Assembly: GCF_004664715.2 (NCBI RefSeq)
Contig: NC_051079.1
Location: 59,822,660-59,886,659 of the forward strand
Direction of reading: 5' to 3'
Length of the DNA: 64,000 nucleotides
Origin: Peromyscus leucopus
Lineage: Eukaryota; Chordata; Mammalia; Rodentia; Cricetidae
The first letter of the stretch is position 1. Each line of letters begins with the position of its first letter. Position numbers and translations under genes: made by a program. Below, in pieces: positions 45,871-57,532 of the stretch. Under the pieces are notes generated by a model. It had not been told where the DNA came from and did no database searches. It saw only the letters and a list, made by a program, of their open reading frames with translations.

Positions 45871-46025
45871 TCCTATTGTAAACTTGAACATAAAGGTTCA
45901 TGGCATAAGGGACCCAATGTGCCCAATGAACATATTTAGATTGAAGTGTAGTCTGATGAACACTAAGCATGATTAGTGTTCTCTGTATTAGTGAAGAATC
46001 TATGCTTTCCAAGAAATAGATTCTA
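45871..46025 (-). repeat. Right arm of a diverged inverted repeat
   Basis: Inverted counterpart of 45163-45308. The arms differ by scattered substitutions and at least one indel, so they are old copies rather than a recent palindrome. Confidence 0.8.
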
Positions 46026-47060
46026 AAATACTATCCAGTGAGGCTGGAATCCAAACGTAATCCCCTTCCAAAGATCATGGATTTTTATTAATTTCTTTCC
46101 CATACCCACTTTGGGTCATAATATATGAGTGCTGAGAAGAGTCTTACAGGGTCCCAAATTCTAGATTGTATTACTCAATCGTCCAGAGAGCCTTCAAAAC
46201 TCCTTGTAGTAGGATTGTTTCAGCAATTTTGTAAACATTGAGAATGAGTGGGGCCAATCTGTGATTGGCCATGGTGGATAGCAGTATCACTCCAAACTTA
46301 TAAACATATGTGCAGGGGGATACAGTGAGGGCCTGCTGAAGGACTGTTTTGCAGATGAGGCCAAATATCTTTGATTACATCGTCACTTAAAATCATCCTA
46401 GATGCTGATGAACATTATTCATTAATCTTTCCAGAGCTGGCTGGATATGTCTAATCAGTTCGTACTTGGGAATGAATTGACAGTAGGAGAATTATTGTAA
46501 TGATCTCAAACACATTGGACAAACAGTATGCTTAAAGCTACTTCAGGCTATTAAGATATGAATATAAGAAGTAACTAGATATATGTGCATGATGCATAGA
46601 CATGCATGCAGGCAAAACATCAATTCAGGCAGGATGAAATGAAAAAAAGTAACCAGGCTTGTCAACAGTATCTGGCAAGTAGCAAGAAAAAAGTAGAGCA
46701 TGGGAATGGGAAGAAAAATAACAAGGAAGGCATGAGGAACAGAAATAATGAACATGATGCTTTGGCAATGATCTTAGATTTGGCGTACAGAAGGATGCTT
46801 TCCTGACTGGATGAGCTCTAGTCCCAATTCGATGGTCTGTGTCAGGGCTTGCAGTGACCCATCTATTCTCCAATTAAGGATGGGCAGTCTTGATTTGTTC
46901 AGGGAACTATACAACTTAGAAAGAGCATAACAGTTTCTTAAGGAACTCACATTGATCATCCTACTCAGTTTGAGTGCTAGATAAGGAGTTCAGATGCAAT
47001 TGACCAGAGGTGCTTCTCTATATGAGTCAAAGGAGACTACATCTTAGGAAGCACTGTGTG

Positions 47061-47062
<2 letters not shown>
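46026..47062. other. Unannotated sequence
   Basis: Nothing recognised. Frames on both strands around 46543-46873 lack domains. Confidence 0.4.

Positions 47063-47113
<51 letters not shown>
47063..47113. repeat. (TG)n microsatellite
   Basis: About 50 bp of uninterrupted TG. Confidence 0.96.
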
Positions 47114-47115
<2 letters not shown>

Positions 47116-47416
47116 CCTACTTCATAGCAAAGCATTCTGTGATAAAAGCACTAATCATACTCCTTAGGGGAGAAAAGATACATGTTGTTGTTAGTGTCAT
47201 GTTGTTGTTAGTAAAGTGAAGTATTATGGTCAGTGTTTAGTGACATGAACTTTAGAGATAGATGAAAGGCATTCGTGATGATCTCTGATAGGTTGATATG
47301 CTTCTAGCTTCTGGCCACAGGTAGACAGACATCTTTCCTGTAAACTCATGTTAATGGTTTGGTTATGAAAATTTAGTAGCATACTCTAGTACATTACTTG
47401 ATATATATGATACACA
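47114..47416. other. Unannotated sequence
   Basis: Nothing recognised apart from two 'CATGTTGTTGTTAGT' copies at about 47182-47213. Confidence 0.4.
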
Positions 47417-48155
47417 TGTGTAGTCATTTGAATAAAAATATCCCACCTGCAATGGGCTCATATATTTGCATGCTTAGTCCCCAGGTGATGAACTGTTTGG
47501 AAATGATCGAGAGGCATGGCCTTTTTGAAGGAGATGTGTCACTGAGATTGGACTTTTAGGTTTTGAAAGCCCAAGTCAACCCCACACCCACCACCTGCTG
47601 CCTGTGGATCAGGATGTAAAGCTCTAAGCCACTGATCCAGTGTCACGATTGTCTACTCCCTGCCATGGTGATAATGGACTAACTCTCTGAAACTGTAAGC
47701 AAGACCCCAATTAATTGGTCTCTAAGCATTGTCTTGGTCATGGTGTGCTGTGGATGATTGATTGACCAATAAAACACTGATTGGCCAGTAGCCAGGCAGG
47801 GAGTATAGGCAGGATTAGCAGTGAGGATAATTGAGAAAACAGGAAGGCAGAGAGGAGGAGATGCCAGCCTGCCATCCAGGGAGCATCATGTAGAGGCAGC
47901 AGGTAAAGCCACAGAACATGTGGCAACATATAGATTAACAGAAATGGGCTGAGTATAAGTGTAAGAGCTAGACAATGGTAGGCCTGAGCTAATGGCCGAG
48001 CAGTTTAAAAAACAGTTTAAAAAACTGTTTAAATAAGCGACTGTATGTTTATTTTATAAGTGGGCTTCAGGACTGCCAGGACTTGGCGGGACCCAGAGAG
48101 AAAAACTCTAGCTACAATGGTGTATCTTCACGGCAATACAATAGTGACTAAGACA
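47417..48155 (+). mobile_element. MT-type MaLR LTR, split by a younger solo LTR
   Basis: The left part (47417-47745) has the MT order: 'TTTGAATAAAAATATCCC', 'GGGCTCATATATTTGCATGCTTAGTCCCCAGG', 'GAGGCATGGCCTTTTTGAAGGAGATGTGTCACTGAG', 'GTGGATCAGGATGTAAAGCTC', 'ATGATAATGGACTAAC'-type text and 'GAAACTGTAAGCAAGACCCCAATTAA'. The right part (48117-48155) completes it with 'TATCTTCACGGCAATACAATAGTGACTAAGACA'. Together it is a solo MT LTR; ACACA at 47412-47416 and 48156-48160 fits a 5-bp ERVL-type TSD. The gap is exactly the inserted LTR. Confidence 0.88.
47746..48116 (+). mobile_element. Solo ERVK-like LTR with 6-bp TSD (ATGGTG), inside the MT LTR
   Basis: A 371-bp LTR from TGCTGTGG to GCTACA. It is flanked by exact ATGGTG at 47740-47745 and 48117-48122. 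Its first 60 bp nearly match the LTR at 8680-9048. It has a local palindromic duplication 'AACAGTTTAAAAAACTGTTTAAA' near 48010-48035. Since it interrupts the MT LTR, it is the younger insertion. Confidence 0.94.
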
Positions 48156-48160
48156 ACACA

Positions 48161-48751
48161 TGTTGTCTTATAATTGATAGTCTTTACTATAATATTATTA
48201 AAGGCTATCTGTAATATAATCCAATACAATCTAAATACAGCTAGAATATTAATAAAATATAAAAAATTCACACATAATGGTCATTAACATGCAAAAAGGA
48301 TCTCAGAACAATAATCACTGAATTCTTACTACCACTGAGACCCATCCTGCTGGACCTTACAGAAATGAGTAACCCAAAATAAATCCACTGTCTAGAAATT
48401 TTATTGATTGGATTGCAAAGGAAGGGGTTTGTAGGATGAGATAATTTTCAGTACAGCATTATCAGGATTCTCTCTAAAAGTTACCTTATCCTTAATAATT
48501 ATATGAGTTATGAATTTAAGTATGCTCCTGAAATGAAATGTTTTTCTGTCTCACAATTCTACTTTACTTCCCTGCTAGGCATTGTTTTCTCATTTCTTAT
48601 TCCTCATTACTGCAATCACAGAAGTTTAAGAGAGAACACAACATCTCACTTATAAACTACCCCAGCACAAATAGATAAGCAGAAACCAATGGTTATTTTT
48701 GACCAGAATGTTTCTTCTCTCTATTGATTAAATGGATTTTTTTCTTTCAGT
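48161..48751. other. Unannotated AT-rich sequence
   Basis: Nothing recognised. Confidence 0.4.
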
Positions 48752-48797
48752 TTCTTCTTCTCCTCCTCCTCCTCCTCCTCCTCCTCCTCCTTCTTCA
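48752..48797. repeat. (TTC/TCC)n microsatellite
   Basis: TTC units leading into about 30 bp of TCC units. It gives an artificial poly-Glu/Lys frame on the minus strand. Confidence 0.93.
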
Positions 48798-49419
48798 TCT
48801 TGCTTTTGCAGATGGGACAAAAACATCTTAAGGAATCATAAGGAACCATTAATAAGTCAATGACAATTTTCATCTTGGCCAACTCTGTATTTATTGCTGG
48901 GGACTTCACATTATGTGATCTGCAGGAATGCAACTGATGTCGTCACCCATGAGGAAGACAAGCAGATGCTCCAAAAACTTTATGTCTCTGGCCAGATATA
49001 TTCAGAATTTCTCACCCAAACTGTAGCATTCTGTGACAACTTGACATATAGCTCAAATAGAAAACATCTGTCTACTAACTGAACTACTCAATATTGAGAT
49101 TCTGTCCAACTTTTGCACACATTCCAAAATCCTCTGTATATTATATTCCATTTTCAGAAAGGATTGTTAGCTACTTTAAACGTACTGTTGTCAAATTTAC
49201 CTTCACTTATCTAGTAGGATTTAAAGGAGTCTGACATACAGTAACTGTAGTACCCATTTTTTTTTATTTCTATTTACTCTATTTATTAGAGTATGAATTG
49301 TTTTAAGTATTTGTAAAGGGTAACATTCTAAATAATGTCTTGCATGGTATTTTAAATACAAATTAAGAAATGTGTATCATTTTAATTCTTATGAACAAAG
49401 GACATTCCAAACTTTAATT
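48798..49419. other. Unannotated sequence
   Basis: Nothing recognised. Confidence 0.4.
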
Positions 49420-49610
49420 TTTAAATATTATTTTATTTGTGGATTTTTTGATAGAATTTCATACATGTATACAATGAATTTTGATTATTTCTATGACCCC
49501 TCTATACTTCCAACTTCTCTAAGACCCCTTCCCAATCCTCCAACTTCATATCCTCTCCTTTTGCTTTTCTGTAGTGTGTTATACATATAGCCATCTCAAC
49601 TACGGTCTTA
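49420..49610. mobile_element. Rodent L1-like repeat fragment
   Basis: 'GATAGAATTTCATACATGTATACAATGAATTTTGATTAT' followed by a C- and T-rich 'CCCCTTCCCAATCCTCC' segment matches the head of the rodent L1-like repeat seen at 35840 and 63350. Confidence 0.55.
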
Positions 49611-50847
49611 TATATAGATCAAAGTTACAGAAGAAGAAAGGGGGAAATCTTTTGGACATTGTCTTGGTGACTGATTCTATTACACAGAGAGTTCTAATAT
49701 CATTTTAGTAAATTTCTTAATCATATGCAAAATGTCTCTAACCATGATACCATAGTCATGTTCAGAATTATTTTTACATAATTTAAGAACAACACATATT
49801 TCAGCTGTACAAATTTTGATGTGATTTAGTTTCTCAAATTAATCAATCAATCACCTGGAATGGTCTTAAAGAGTAGAAATCAAGAATCTATTTGCAATTT
49901 GTACTTGTTCAATCATTCACTTTTTTGTTAATTCATCCTTTTTAGAGTTACAAAGGAAAAAAAGTCAAGATTGAAATAAGATATGTGTATGTTAATGAAC
50001 ACAAATGCATAATATGTAAACAGAAAATTATTTAGATTTTTCTCTTTTCTAATTTTTACTAATGGAGAAAATTTTATACAGAAAAATTATTTGAAATGAA
50101 GTGGAGAAGTTATCAGGATGTCAGAATGTTCCCATGGTTTTATTAGAATTGGTAGAGTCTCATGCAAATACCACAAGAATTAGGGGTGATTGGGAAACAG
50201 CACAAGAGAATGAACAGAGGTGTAATAGCCACCAATCCTTTCTCAGCTTTACTATTAGACAATTGGCATCCCTGTCTAAATAATTCCTGAACAACTGTAC
50301 TTTAAATTCTTCTCCATTATAGGCTTCTGCTTTAGCACTTACATTCAAACCTATAGAATCCACAAAACAGAACCAGTACAGGGAACTATAAATAGATTTT
50401 TACGACAGGCACGGACACATCACTTCCCTGGGAAGGCAACTAAAAGCAGGATAAAAACCTGACATTTCTACCTTTATTTGTAGTGGGTGATGCCTCTGCT
50501 TGCCTCTTAACATATGTGGGTCAATCACTTAAGAAACGTCTCTCTCATAGCAGTGGTATCCAATGTGTCCCACCTTCTTTCAGGGCTAAAGACACAAAGA
50601 TTAAAAATAACTGAAGTATCTTACTGTCAGATTTTACATTGTCCTGAGGCAGACTCCTCCAGAAGACCTAAAAGTCTTTAGTCACAGTCTTAATCCTGCA
50701 ACTACCATAGACACCAGGAAGCAGGGAAGAATGATCATTCTATAGTGAGTTAACCCTAAGCAAGAGCCATCAGCTCTTGGGAATCGGGGAGTTTTCTCAA
50801 ACAACACACTTTTCCATGGCCATTTTTGTCTTCCTTTGTCTTACACC
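49611..50847. other. Unannotated sequence
   Basis: AT-rich; nothing recognised. Confidence 0.4.
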
Positions 50848-50897
50848 AGCTTCCCAGACACTAGGATTATAAGTATGAGCCACCATGCCAGACTCTA
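50848..50897 (-). mobile_element. B1 (7SL-type) fragment, antisense
   Basis: 'CAGCTTCCCAGACACTAGGATTATAAGTATGAGCCACCATGCCAGACTC' is the antisense of the B1/7SL SINE head at high divergence. Confidence 0.68.
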
Positions 50898-51177
50898 GGA
50901 CCATTTAGTTAAATCAGAACTGACCACAGTTTAGCCATGACTTCTCAATAATACATACTCCTTGGTCCTGCCTCAACTATTCCTTTATAAAATTTATACT
51001 AAAGCTCAAATTGGTATTCTGAAGATAGGAGGAAATGTTATGTGTCTTGCTGAAATAGCCATTCAAGACTAATTTTTCTTATTTCCTTTGTGAAAGTGAC
51101 CAGAACTGACATACTCAAGACATACACACAGAGACTGATATCTAGCCCATGAACTCGGTTAAGCAGTTTCAAAAATG
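50898..51177. other. Unannotated sequence
   Basis: Nothing recognised. Confidence 0.4.
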
Positions 51178-51183
51178 CATGAG

Positions 51184-51523
51184 TGTGGAGACTCACAAAG
51201 GTTTCCTAGTGAGATCTGAGCTTGCTTTACCCAGCAGAGCTGCATTAGAGGATTGCTTGACCATGAGCATGGTTATTAGGTGGCTGGAAGAATTTACATT
51301 TGCCTGTGCTAGGAGAAGGTCTTTTGCTCCACCCCTTGGCATTCTTATAAATAGCCCTTTAGAAGAGAGAGAAGAACCAGTAGATAAGGATCCAGGCCCT
51401 CCCAAGGCTATCCTGTGTTTCTATCTGTTTCTCTCCCCTCTATCCTTCTATCTAATATCCCTCTCTCCTGAAGAGTACCCTGCCATAAAATGAGGGAGCC
51501 TGTCACCCAGCTGGGCTCCCACA
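51184..51523 (+). mobile_element. Probable solo ERVK-like LTR with imperfect 6-bp TSD
   Basis: About 340 bp starting TGTGGAGACTC and ending CTCCCACA, flanked by CATGAG (51178-51183) and CATGTG (51524-51529), 5/6 identical. A TATA-like 'CTTATAAATA' at 51344 is followed by a pyrimidine-rich stretch, the usual U3-R layout. It belongs to a different family from the other LTRs. The frame at 51149-51493 overlaps it and is probably chance. Confidence 0.6.
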
Positions 51524-51529
51524 CATGTG

Positions 51530-54500
51530 ACGTTCCTTAATTTTCCATAATATCCCAAATATAGAAGACTTGAAATGACATTAGAGTAACTATTCAACAT
51601 GGTGAAAACAAGACAAAATGTATGATAGCACAGAGCCCTTGACCTCACTGGGCTTAGCACATCTGAAACACTGTGGATGGGTGAGTGACTCAGTCTTTAC
51701 ACTCTGACTGACTTCAAAACAAATTTACACAAATTTATTGTGCACATACCAGATTCCAGCATTCTCTTCTATAAACCCAGTCCTCAGTAAACCAAGGCTT
51801 TAGTTAAGATGTTTAACTAACTTCTCCTTTAGGTTCATATTTTAGGCTCACTCTTCTCAAAGAATGCCCTCATCTCTTTGCAGGATAAAATTCTTCACAT
51901 CTTCTGAGACCTGCTTTGACCCCTTCTGCTCAAGTCTGTCTCCTGAATTTCTGCTGTTGAACATTTCCCTTATCGTGTTTCTGGCCTTGACAGGGTCATT
52001 GACTTTCATGCATCCATTTTATCTTTTTATCTAAATGAAAGATTCTCAAACTTCCGGGTCTTTAAGACTCCAACCCAGGAAAAGAGGTCCAAAATTCCAT
52101 TCCAAGATGTATAGTCAGCTGACACAACAGATGTGCTATTTATTTATTAGCAGAAGAAGGAGCACATAAAATGTACTATGTTACAAAAACCTGAAGGTTT
52201 TAGACTCAAAGAGAGGCTAGATAGTGGATTGCCTTACCATTCCCTATAGCTTGAATAGATACTGCTTTGCACTTCTAAGCAAATAAAGATGATGGAGTCT
52301 ACAGACATTTGAAGAGAAGCATTTAGTAGTAAGCACTGGTTGTCTTGAACATATGGATTTACCACCTAACTGCCACCATGCTCATTTCTGAGTCAGGTGT
52401 CAGACCTTCGAATGTCTTTACCCATCACTTCTTCCTGTGGGACTATCATACCTTGTAAGGAAGGGGGTCCGGTATACATGTCTAACAAGAATCTTGCTGT
52501 TCTAATGGAGAAGAATGACCCACACACTTAATGATGCACTCATACATTTATTTATGAGATTCAAGTCTATATACTATGTGAAGATGGGAAACTGCAACTG
52601 CAAGTGCAGAAGAAGAAGACACTTATGACAGGTGAATTTAGGATATTTCTCTTCTGCCTTCAACTCGGAGAAGTTCAGTTGCTAAGTGTAGTTTTTAATG
52701 AATAAAACAATAAGACCTGAATATGTGTGTATCGCCTTTGTCAAATTTTTATCTTGTTTGTCTTTTAAATGATTTTTCAGGTTCTGGGGCATGCGAACTA
52801 AAGCCATGCATTGAGCATTTTGTTTTGATTTAGATATTTGTTAGTCAATATTCTGAGATTCTGGAAAGCCTGGTACAGTTTAATGACAGGAGATACATAC
52901 AGGTCCATTTTATCATGTTGCTGCCTCTTCTCAAGTCAAGCCTTACATGTCAGGGGACCCACCCCACACTTCCAGCCCAGCTCCATTTCACAATATAAGA
53001 AAAATACAAAGCCCAGCTCACCTTTCTGGCTGCTGCTCTCCCTGTCTCCACCCTCTGTGTTTTCAGAGAGTTCCATATTTTCCCAGATGACTTGTGTTTG
53101 GTCACCATCTAAGGGCATCTTCACCTCTAATGACAAACTACCTGAGGGTAAGGTACCTATCCTTTCTTTCCCTTGCCTTCACCTTGACACAAGAAAAAGC
53201 TAGAATGGTGTCTGGCTTGCAGGATGAGTAGCATTGCTCAAAAATTGTTTCAAATTAAAATTAGCAGTGACTCTTTTTAGTGCTGTGATTTATCATTTCA
53301 TCATTTGACACTAAGAGGAAATGGATGCCTTCCAGAATGTCTTACACATCTTTGGTATACTAAAATATCACTTCCTAAACTTACACTATAGTATTATGGA
53401 TAACAGCCAGGCAACTTATACTGTTTTGACCAGATGAGATAAGGTTTGAAATAAATAGAGACAGGTCAGAAAGGGTCCAGATGGCTTGTAATAGGGATGT
53501 AAACAACCAAACATATCCACAACATATTAAAATATATCATTTTAAAAAACTTTACAAAGGTAATTTTAAAATCTCATCAATTCTGGAAAAAAATCATGGG
53601 AGACATTTTAGGAAACCCTTGTTAGTCTTTTAGCACATGTAGAATATAGGCTTGCAAATTTTATTTCTCTCCCAACATTTGTGAAATTGCATTTGTAATT
53701 CACTGCTACAACTAACAAAAAGGCTAATTTTTAGTTCACAATCCTCTGCAAATGCAGAAACATGCCAACTACTTTTCCCTGTCTCTTGAAGTAGAAGTTC
53801 ATATTATAGCAAAGTATAAACCAATTAAATGCCAGGAGCAATTAACTTCTCCATTTTTAATGCAACATGAACTGAGAAAATTTTATAGAGCTCCAATAAT
53901 TAAAGTTAATAAAAATGAATGCATAATTCCCCAATGAGTCATCAGTCATTCAGATTCCCGTGCCCTTAACACATAAGGAGTCTCCAAATTGCATGTGGCT
54001 CGTGGTTTTACTGAGAATATCATGGAGACTATGTCTGTTATTTTTCACAGCTCTCTTATCAGCAAATCCACTATTCTCTTCACTGATGAAAGGTAATGAG
54101 AAGAGAGTCATGTAAGAGTCCTAAAATAGGAAGCTGATCCATTCCTTCATTTGTCTGGGGTTCTGACATGCACAGATAACCATAACTCCACTAACAGCAA
54201 ATTTATGAGTGAGATGGGACATGGGAGGGACTAAAAGTAAGAGAAAGCTTCAAGTCGAGGAAAAGAGAAAACATATCAAAGTCTCATTTCAAAGCTTCAA
54301 GGCAGAATAAAAGAGTTAAAATCAAGGACATTGTTAGTCCTCATCCATCTAAGACATCAAAGGTATGTGATAAGCAAGAATAACATCTTAAAACACAGAG
54401 GTTTGTATATCCTTACAGACAAATCATTCTATTTGAGATATATCTTCCTACCAAATATATGTATGTACTGAAATTATAATATTAAGTAATTGTAGTGCAG

Positions 54501-54634
54501 TCCTCTGTACATACTTATAGTCATAAGAAGATGATGTAGGTAGATGATTAGTGCATGAGCAGATGGAAATATAGGTAGATACACCAATCTTAACTTAGCT
54601 TACTGAAGGCAATGATAGTGATATTGTTAACTAA
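51530..54634. other. Unannotated intergenic sequence, 3.1 kb
   Basis: No gene recognised. The frame at 52838-53203 (121 codons) has no domain or compositional support. Some text around 51850-51970 faintly resembles L2, too weak to call. Confidence 0.4.
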
Positions 54635-54718
54635 CATATATGTGTTATATATATATATAATACTACATATATTATATATTACATGATATATATTACATTA
54701 TATATTACATATATATAA
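54635..54718. repeat. AT-rich palindromic low-complexity tract
   Basis: About 84 bp almost entirely of A and T, with overlapping TATATA/ATTACAT palindromes that could extrude as a cruciform. Confidence 0.88.
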
Positions 54719-54724
54719 CCTGCT

Positions 54725-55690
54725 CAGTCAATAAAGTTACTTGTATGTATGTTTTCAGGGCTGACTATCTGGTATTGGATAACCATTGGTATGCTCTTCC
54801 CTGGAGATTATTTCTCCTATTCTCAGCACTGTTAAGTTGCCTACAGTTATCTTTTCATTCATGTAGGGTTAAAGCTTCATGCTCTTTCCCCCCATTCACT
54901 TTGGTATGTTTATTTGAGCCATCCTTCCTCAGTTTGTGCTTAGGCAGTCATGCTGGTAATACTTTTTGCATGTAGTGTCTAAAATTACTAGAAAATTTAA
55001 TCTCACAGCAAACCCCGTAATCCTCTGGTTCTTATCTAGCCCCTCATTTACAATGTTCCCTGAGCCCTAAGTGCAGAAGTATTTTGTAGATATATCCATT
55101 GGACTAGGCTTCACAACTCTGCCATTGGTTAATTATGATTTTTCTGTAGTAGTCTTTGTCTGTTGCAAAGAGTTGTTTCCTAAAGGAAGGATGAAGACTA
55201 CATTTATATATAGGTATAAGGACAAATTTTAGGAATTATGCTGTTTTAGTAATGTGGCAATTGTAGGTTCTCCTCCAAGATTTATGACTTGGCTAGCACT
55301 TAGTATTTGGCTAGGTTTCAAATAACAGGTATGGTTTTCCTGTTGTTGAGCGGGACTCAAGTGTAACTAGAGAGCTATTGCTTACTACCAAGACATACAA
55401 GCCACTACTGCACTCTAAGGGTTATTGTTCCATTTTGGTCATTGCTGTGGTTCATACACATCATGAAACCTCAACACCCGACATGAGAAGTTCTCATTTG
55501 AGTTGTTGGTCAGAGCTATCCAAGGAACTCCCATAATGTTGTTATTGTCTTTGGTTGCCCCCAAGAGATGGAAAGTGAGACCCTATTACTGAAGATTCCA
55601 TGCACTTCAGGAACAGAATCCAAAAGGTCCTGAGTTGGATCTAATATGCATACCACCTCTCTGAGGACTAGTTTTCATGATAGCAGAAGG
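54725..55690. mobile_element. Rodent L1-like (3' UTR-type) repeat
   Basis: In order: 'CAATAAAGTTACTTGTATGTATG', 'CAGGGCTGACTATCTGGTATTGGATAACC', 'GCTCTTCCCTGGAG', 'TTCCCTGAGCCCTAAGTGCAGAAG', 'TCCATTGGACTAGGCTTCACAACTCTGC', 'GTCTGTTGCAAAGAG', 'GGTTCTCCTCCAAGATTTATGACTTGG' and 'GAGAGCTATTGCTTACTACCAAG'. I recognise this as a long rodent interspersed repeat usually attributed to L1 3' ends. Strand uncertain. Confidence 0.6.
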
Positions 55691-57105
55691 CATCATCCAA
55701 GTTTCCAAAGGAAGGAAGCAACGGGAATTTCCATACAGCTAAGCTTAAAATTCTATGATTTGGTACTAAATGCATATTTTCAATATAATTCAATTTATTT
55801 AACCCTGAATAGATCAGATCTTCTAAAATTATTTTTGACAACTTGACCTAGGCATATTGCTTCCAAATTGATATTTGAACCAAATAGATACATTATTATC
55901 CTTTTCTGTTGATGGAGACATTGCTACCCATCAAGTTGCCTGTGGTCATTTGACTAATAAATCCAGGAATCTGAATTCAAAACTAGGCAGTTTGTGGGTG
56001 AGATCTTAAAAAGGAGTGTTTGACAGGTACCCCTCATCTTCATAACATTTCAAAACAAAATGATATTTCTGATCCAGGTCTTTGACTGATAGGTTGTCTT
56101 AGTGAGGCAGCTATGGCCCTTTAGGGAAGCATCTCTAGCCATGCAACGCTAATTGAGACATCAGAAAGTACCCTTCAAAGTACCTTCAGTGAGCTACTTC
56201 AGCCATCTTTTGTGAGTGTCCTTAATTTTTAGTTTCTCTGATTACAAAATAATGGAAATGATGTCTCTCTCTCATGCTTGTAATGTCCTATTGATAACTT
56301 TCTTGATGTGTATCCACATTTGAACTTTGCATGTTAAAATACTGCAGTTTTATATCACTGTGAAGAGGCTCTCTTTTTAATAACTATTAGTAAGAAAACC
56401 TCAGAAGTGCCCCCATTAATTAGATTCATCTCTTTTCCCACATGTCACAATCTCATCTTTACAAATCTAATGGATTTATAAAGGTTACCCAGTAGGCAAT
56501 GGCATCATTTGAACATGGACCCAGGTCACTAGCTCTAAATCCAATGTGTATCCAAACATGCCAGGTGTTCTTTGAAGAAGGATAATTGATATAGAAATAT
56601 AGAACTACATGAAATTCTATTTTTGTAAGTTGAGGAAAATAGTTGAATACCAGCAATATTATATGGCTTAATATGATGCTTTACAAAAGTTATGTAATAT
56701 GATGCTTAACAAAAGTTATACCTATGTTAATGTGACAAATTATGGCTGATAACCATTGTATATAACCACTTTTATTCACAAAATATTCAGTTATCTTTGA
56801 ACAGAACCTCCAGCTATAACAATCATATTGTTACTTACCAATGTGTCTACTCTTTGGGAAATAGATCTTATGTTGGAGGCAGGTATAAAGCAAATGGAAT
56901 ACACAGCACATTCCAACAGCCCAGAAAATGTGCAAACTGCTGTTGTAAGTAAACTGCATTTTTTCCCTACCACCCCTTCCTGAAATAATGAACCAAACAT
57001 TTCTTTCTGTAACAAGAATTGCTTTGTGCTGCAGAAAATTCAGAATTGTCTCTAGAGGTATTTCTCAAGGTATTCATTTTATCTTAATGGACATTGGTGA
57101 GATAC
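55691..57105. other. Unannotated sequence
   Basis: Nothing recognised except the short tandem duplication at 56669-56720. Confidence 0.4.
56669..56720 (+). repeat. Tandem duplication, 2 x 26 bp
   Basis: Two adjacent 26-bp units, TAATATGATGCTTTACAAAA... and TAATATGATGCTTAACAAAA..., differ at two positions. It looks like a replication-slippage duplication. Confidence 0.9.
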
Positions 57106-57532
57106 TGTTCTGGCTAGGGTTAACTGTAAATTGTACAAGACCTAGAATCAACTGGGAAGGCAGTCTTAATGAGGAATTCTCTAGATAGGCTGGCCCGTGG
57201 GCATGTCTATGGGGGATTATCTTGATTGTTAATTGAGGTGGGAAGAGTAACCTGGAAATTGGACAGCACCTTTTCATGGGCTGGGGCTTGAATTGTTTAA
57301 CAATAAAATATGCTAGCTGAGCATACATCGCAAGCAACAAGCTGGTAGCAAGGCTGATTTCTCTCTACACTTGACTTTGGATATGATCTGACTTCCTGCT
57401 CAATATTATTTCACTTTCCCAAAATGATGGTATGTCATCTGGAACTATAATCTGAATACACCCTTAAACTCTTTCCCTTTCTAGGTTGCTTTTGTTGAGG
57501 ATGTTTTTAACACAGCAACAGAAAAAAAAACT
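57106..57532 (+). mobile_element. MaLR LTR (MTE/ORR1-like)
   Basis: 'TGTTCTGGCTAGGGTTAACTGTAAATTG' opens it, followed by 'GAGGAATTCTCTAGATAGGCTGGCCCGTGGGCATGTCTATGGGGGATTATCTTGATTGTTAATTGAGGTGGGAAG', 'TGACTTTGGATATGATCTGACTTCCTGC', 'GGTTGCTTTTGTTGAGGATG' and 'CACAGCAACAGAAAA'. This is a MaLR LTR in order; the last few bases are replaced by an A run. I could not find a convincing 5-bp TSD. Confidence 0.85.

Noticed and set aside
51850..51970. Possible L2 fragment
   Set aside because: Similarity to the L2 3' end is faint and not continuous enough to support a call.
52838..53203. 121-codon frame as a gene candidate
   Set aside because: No recognisable domain, no exon-like splice context I could defend, and ordinary intergenic composition.
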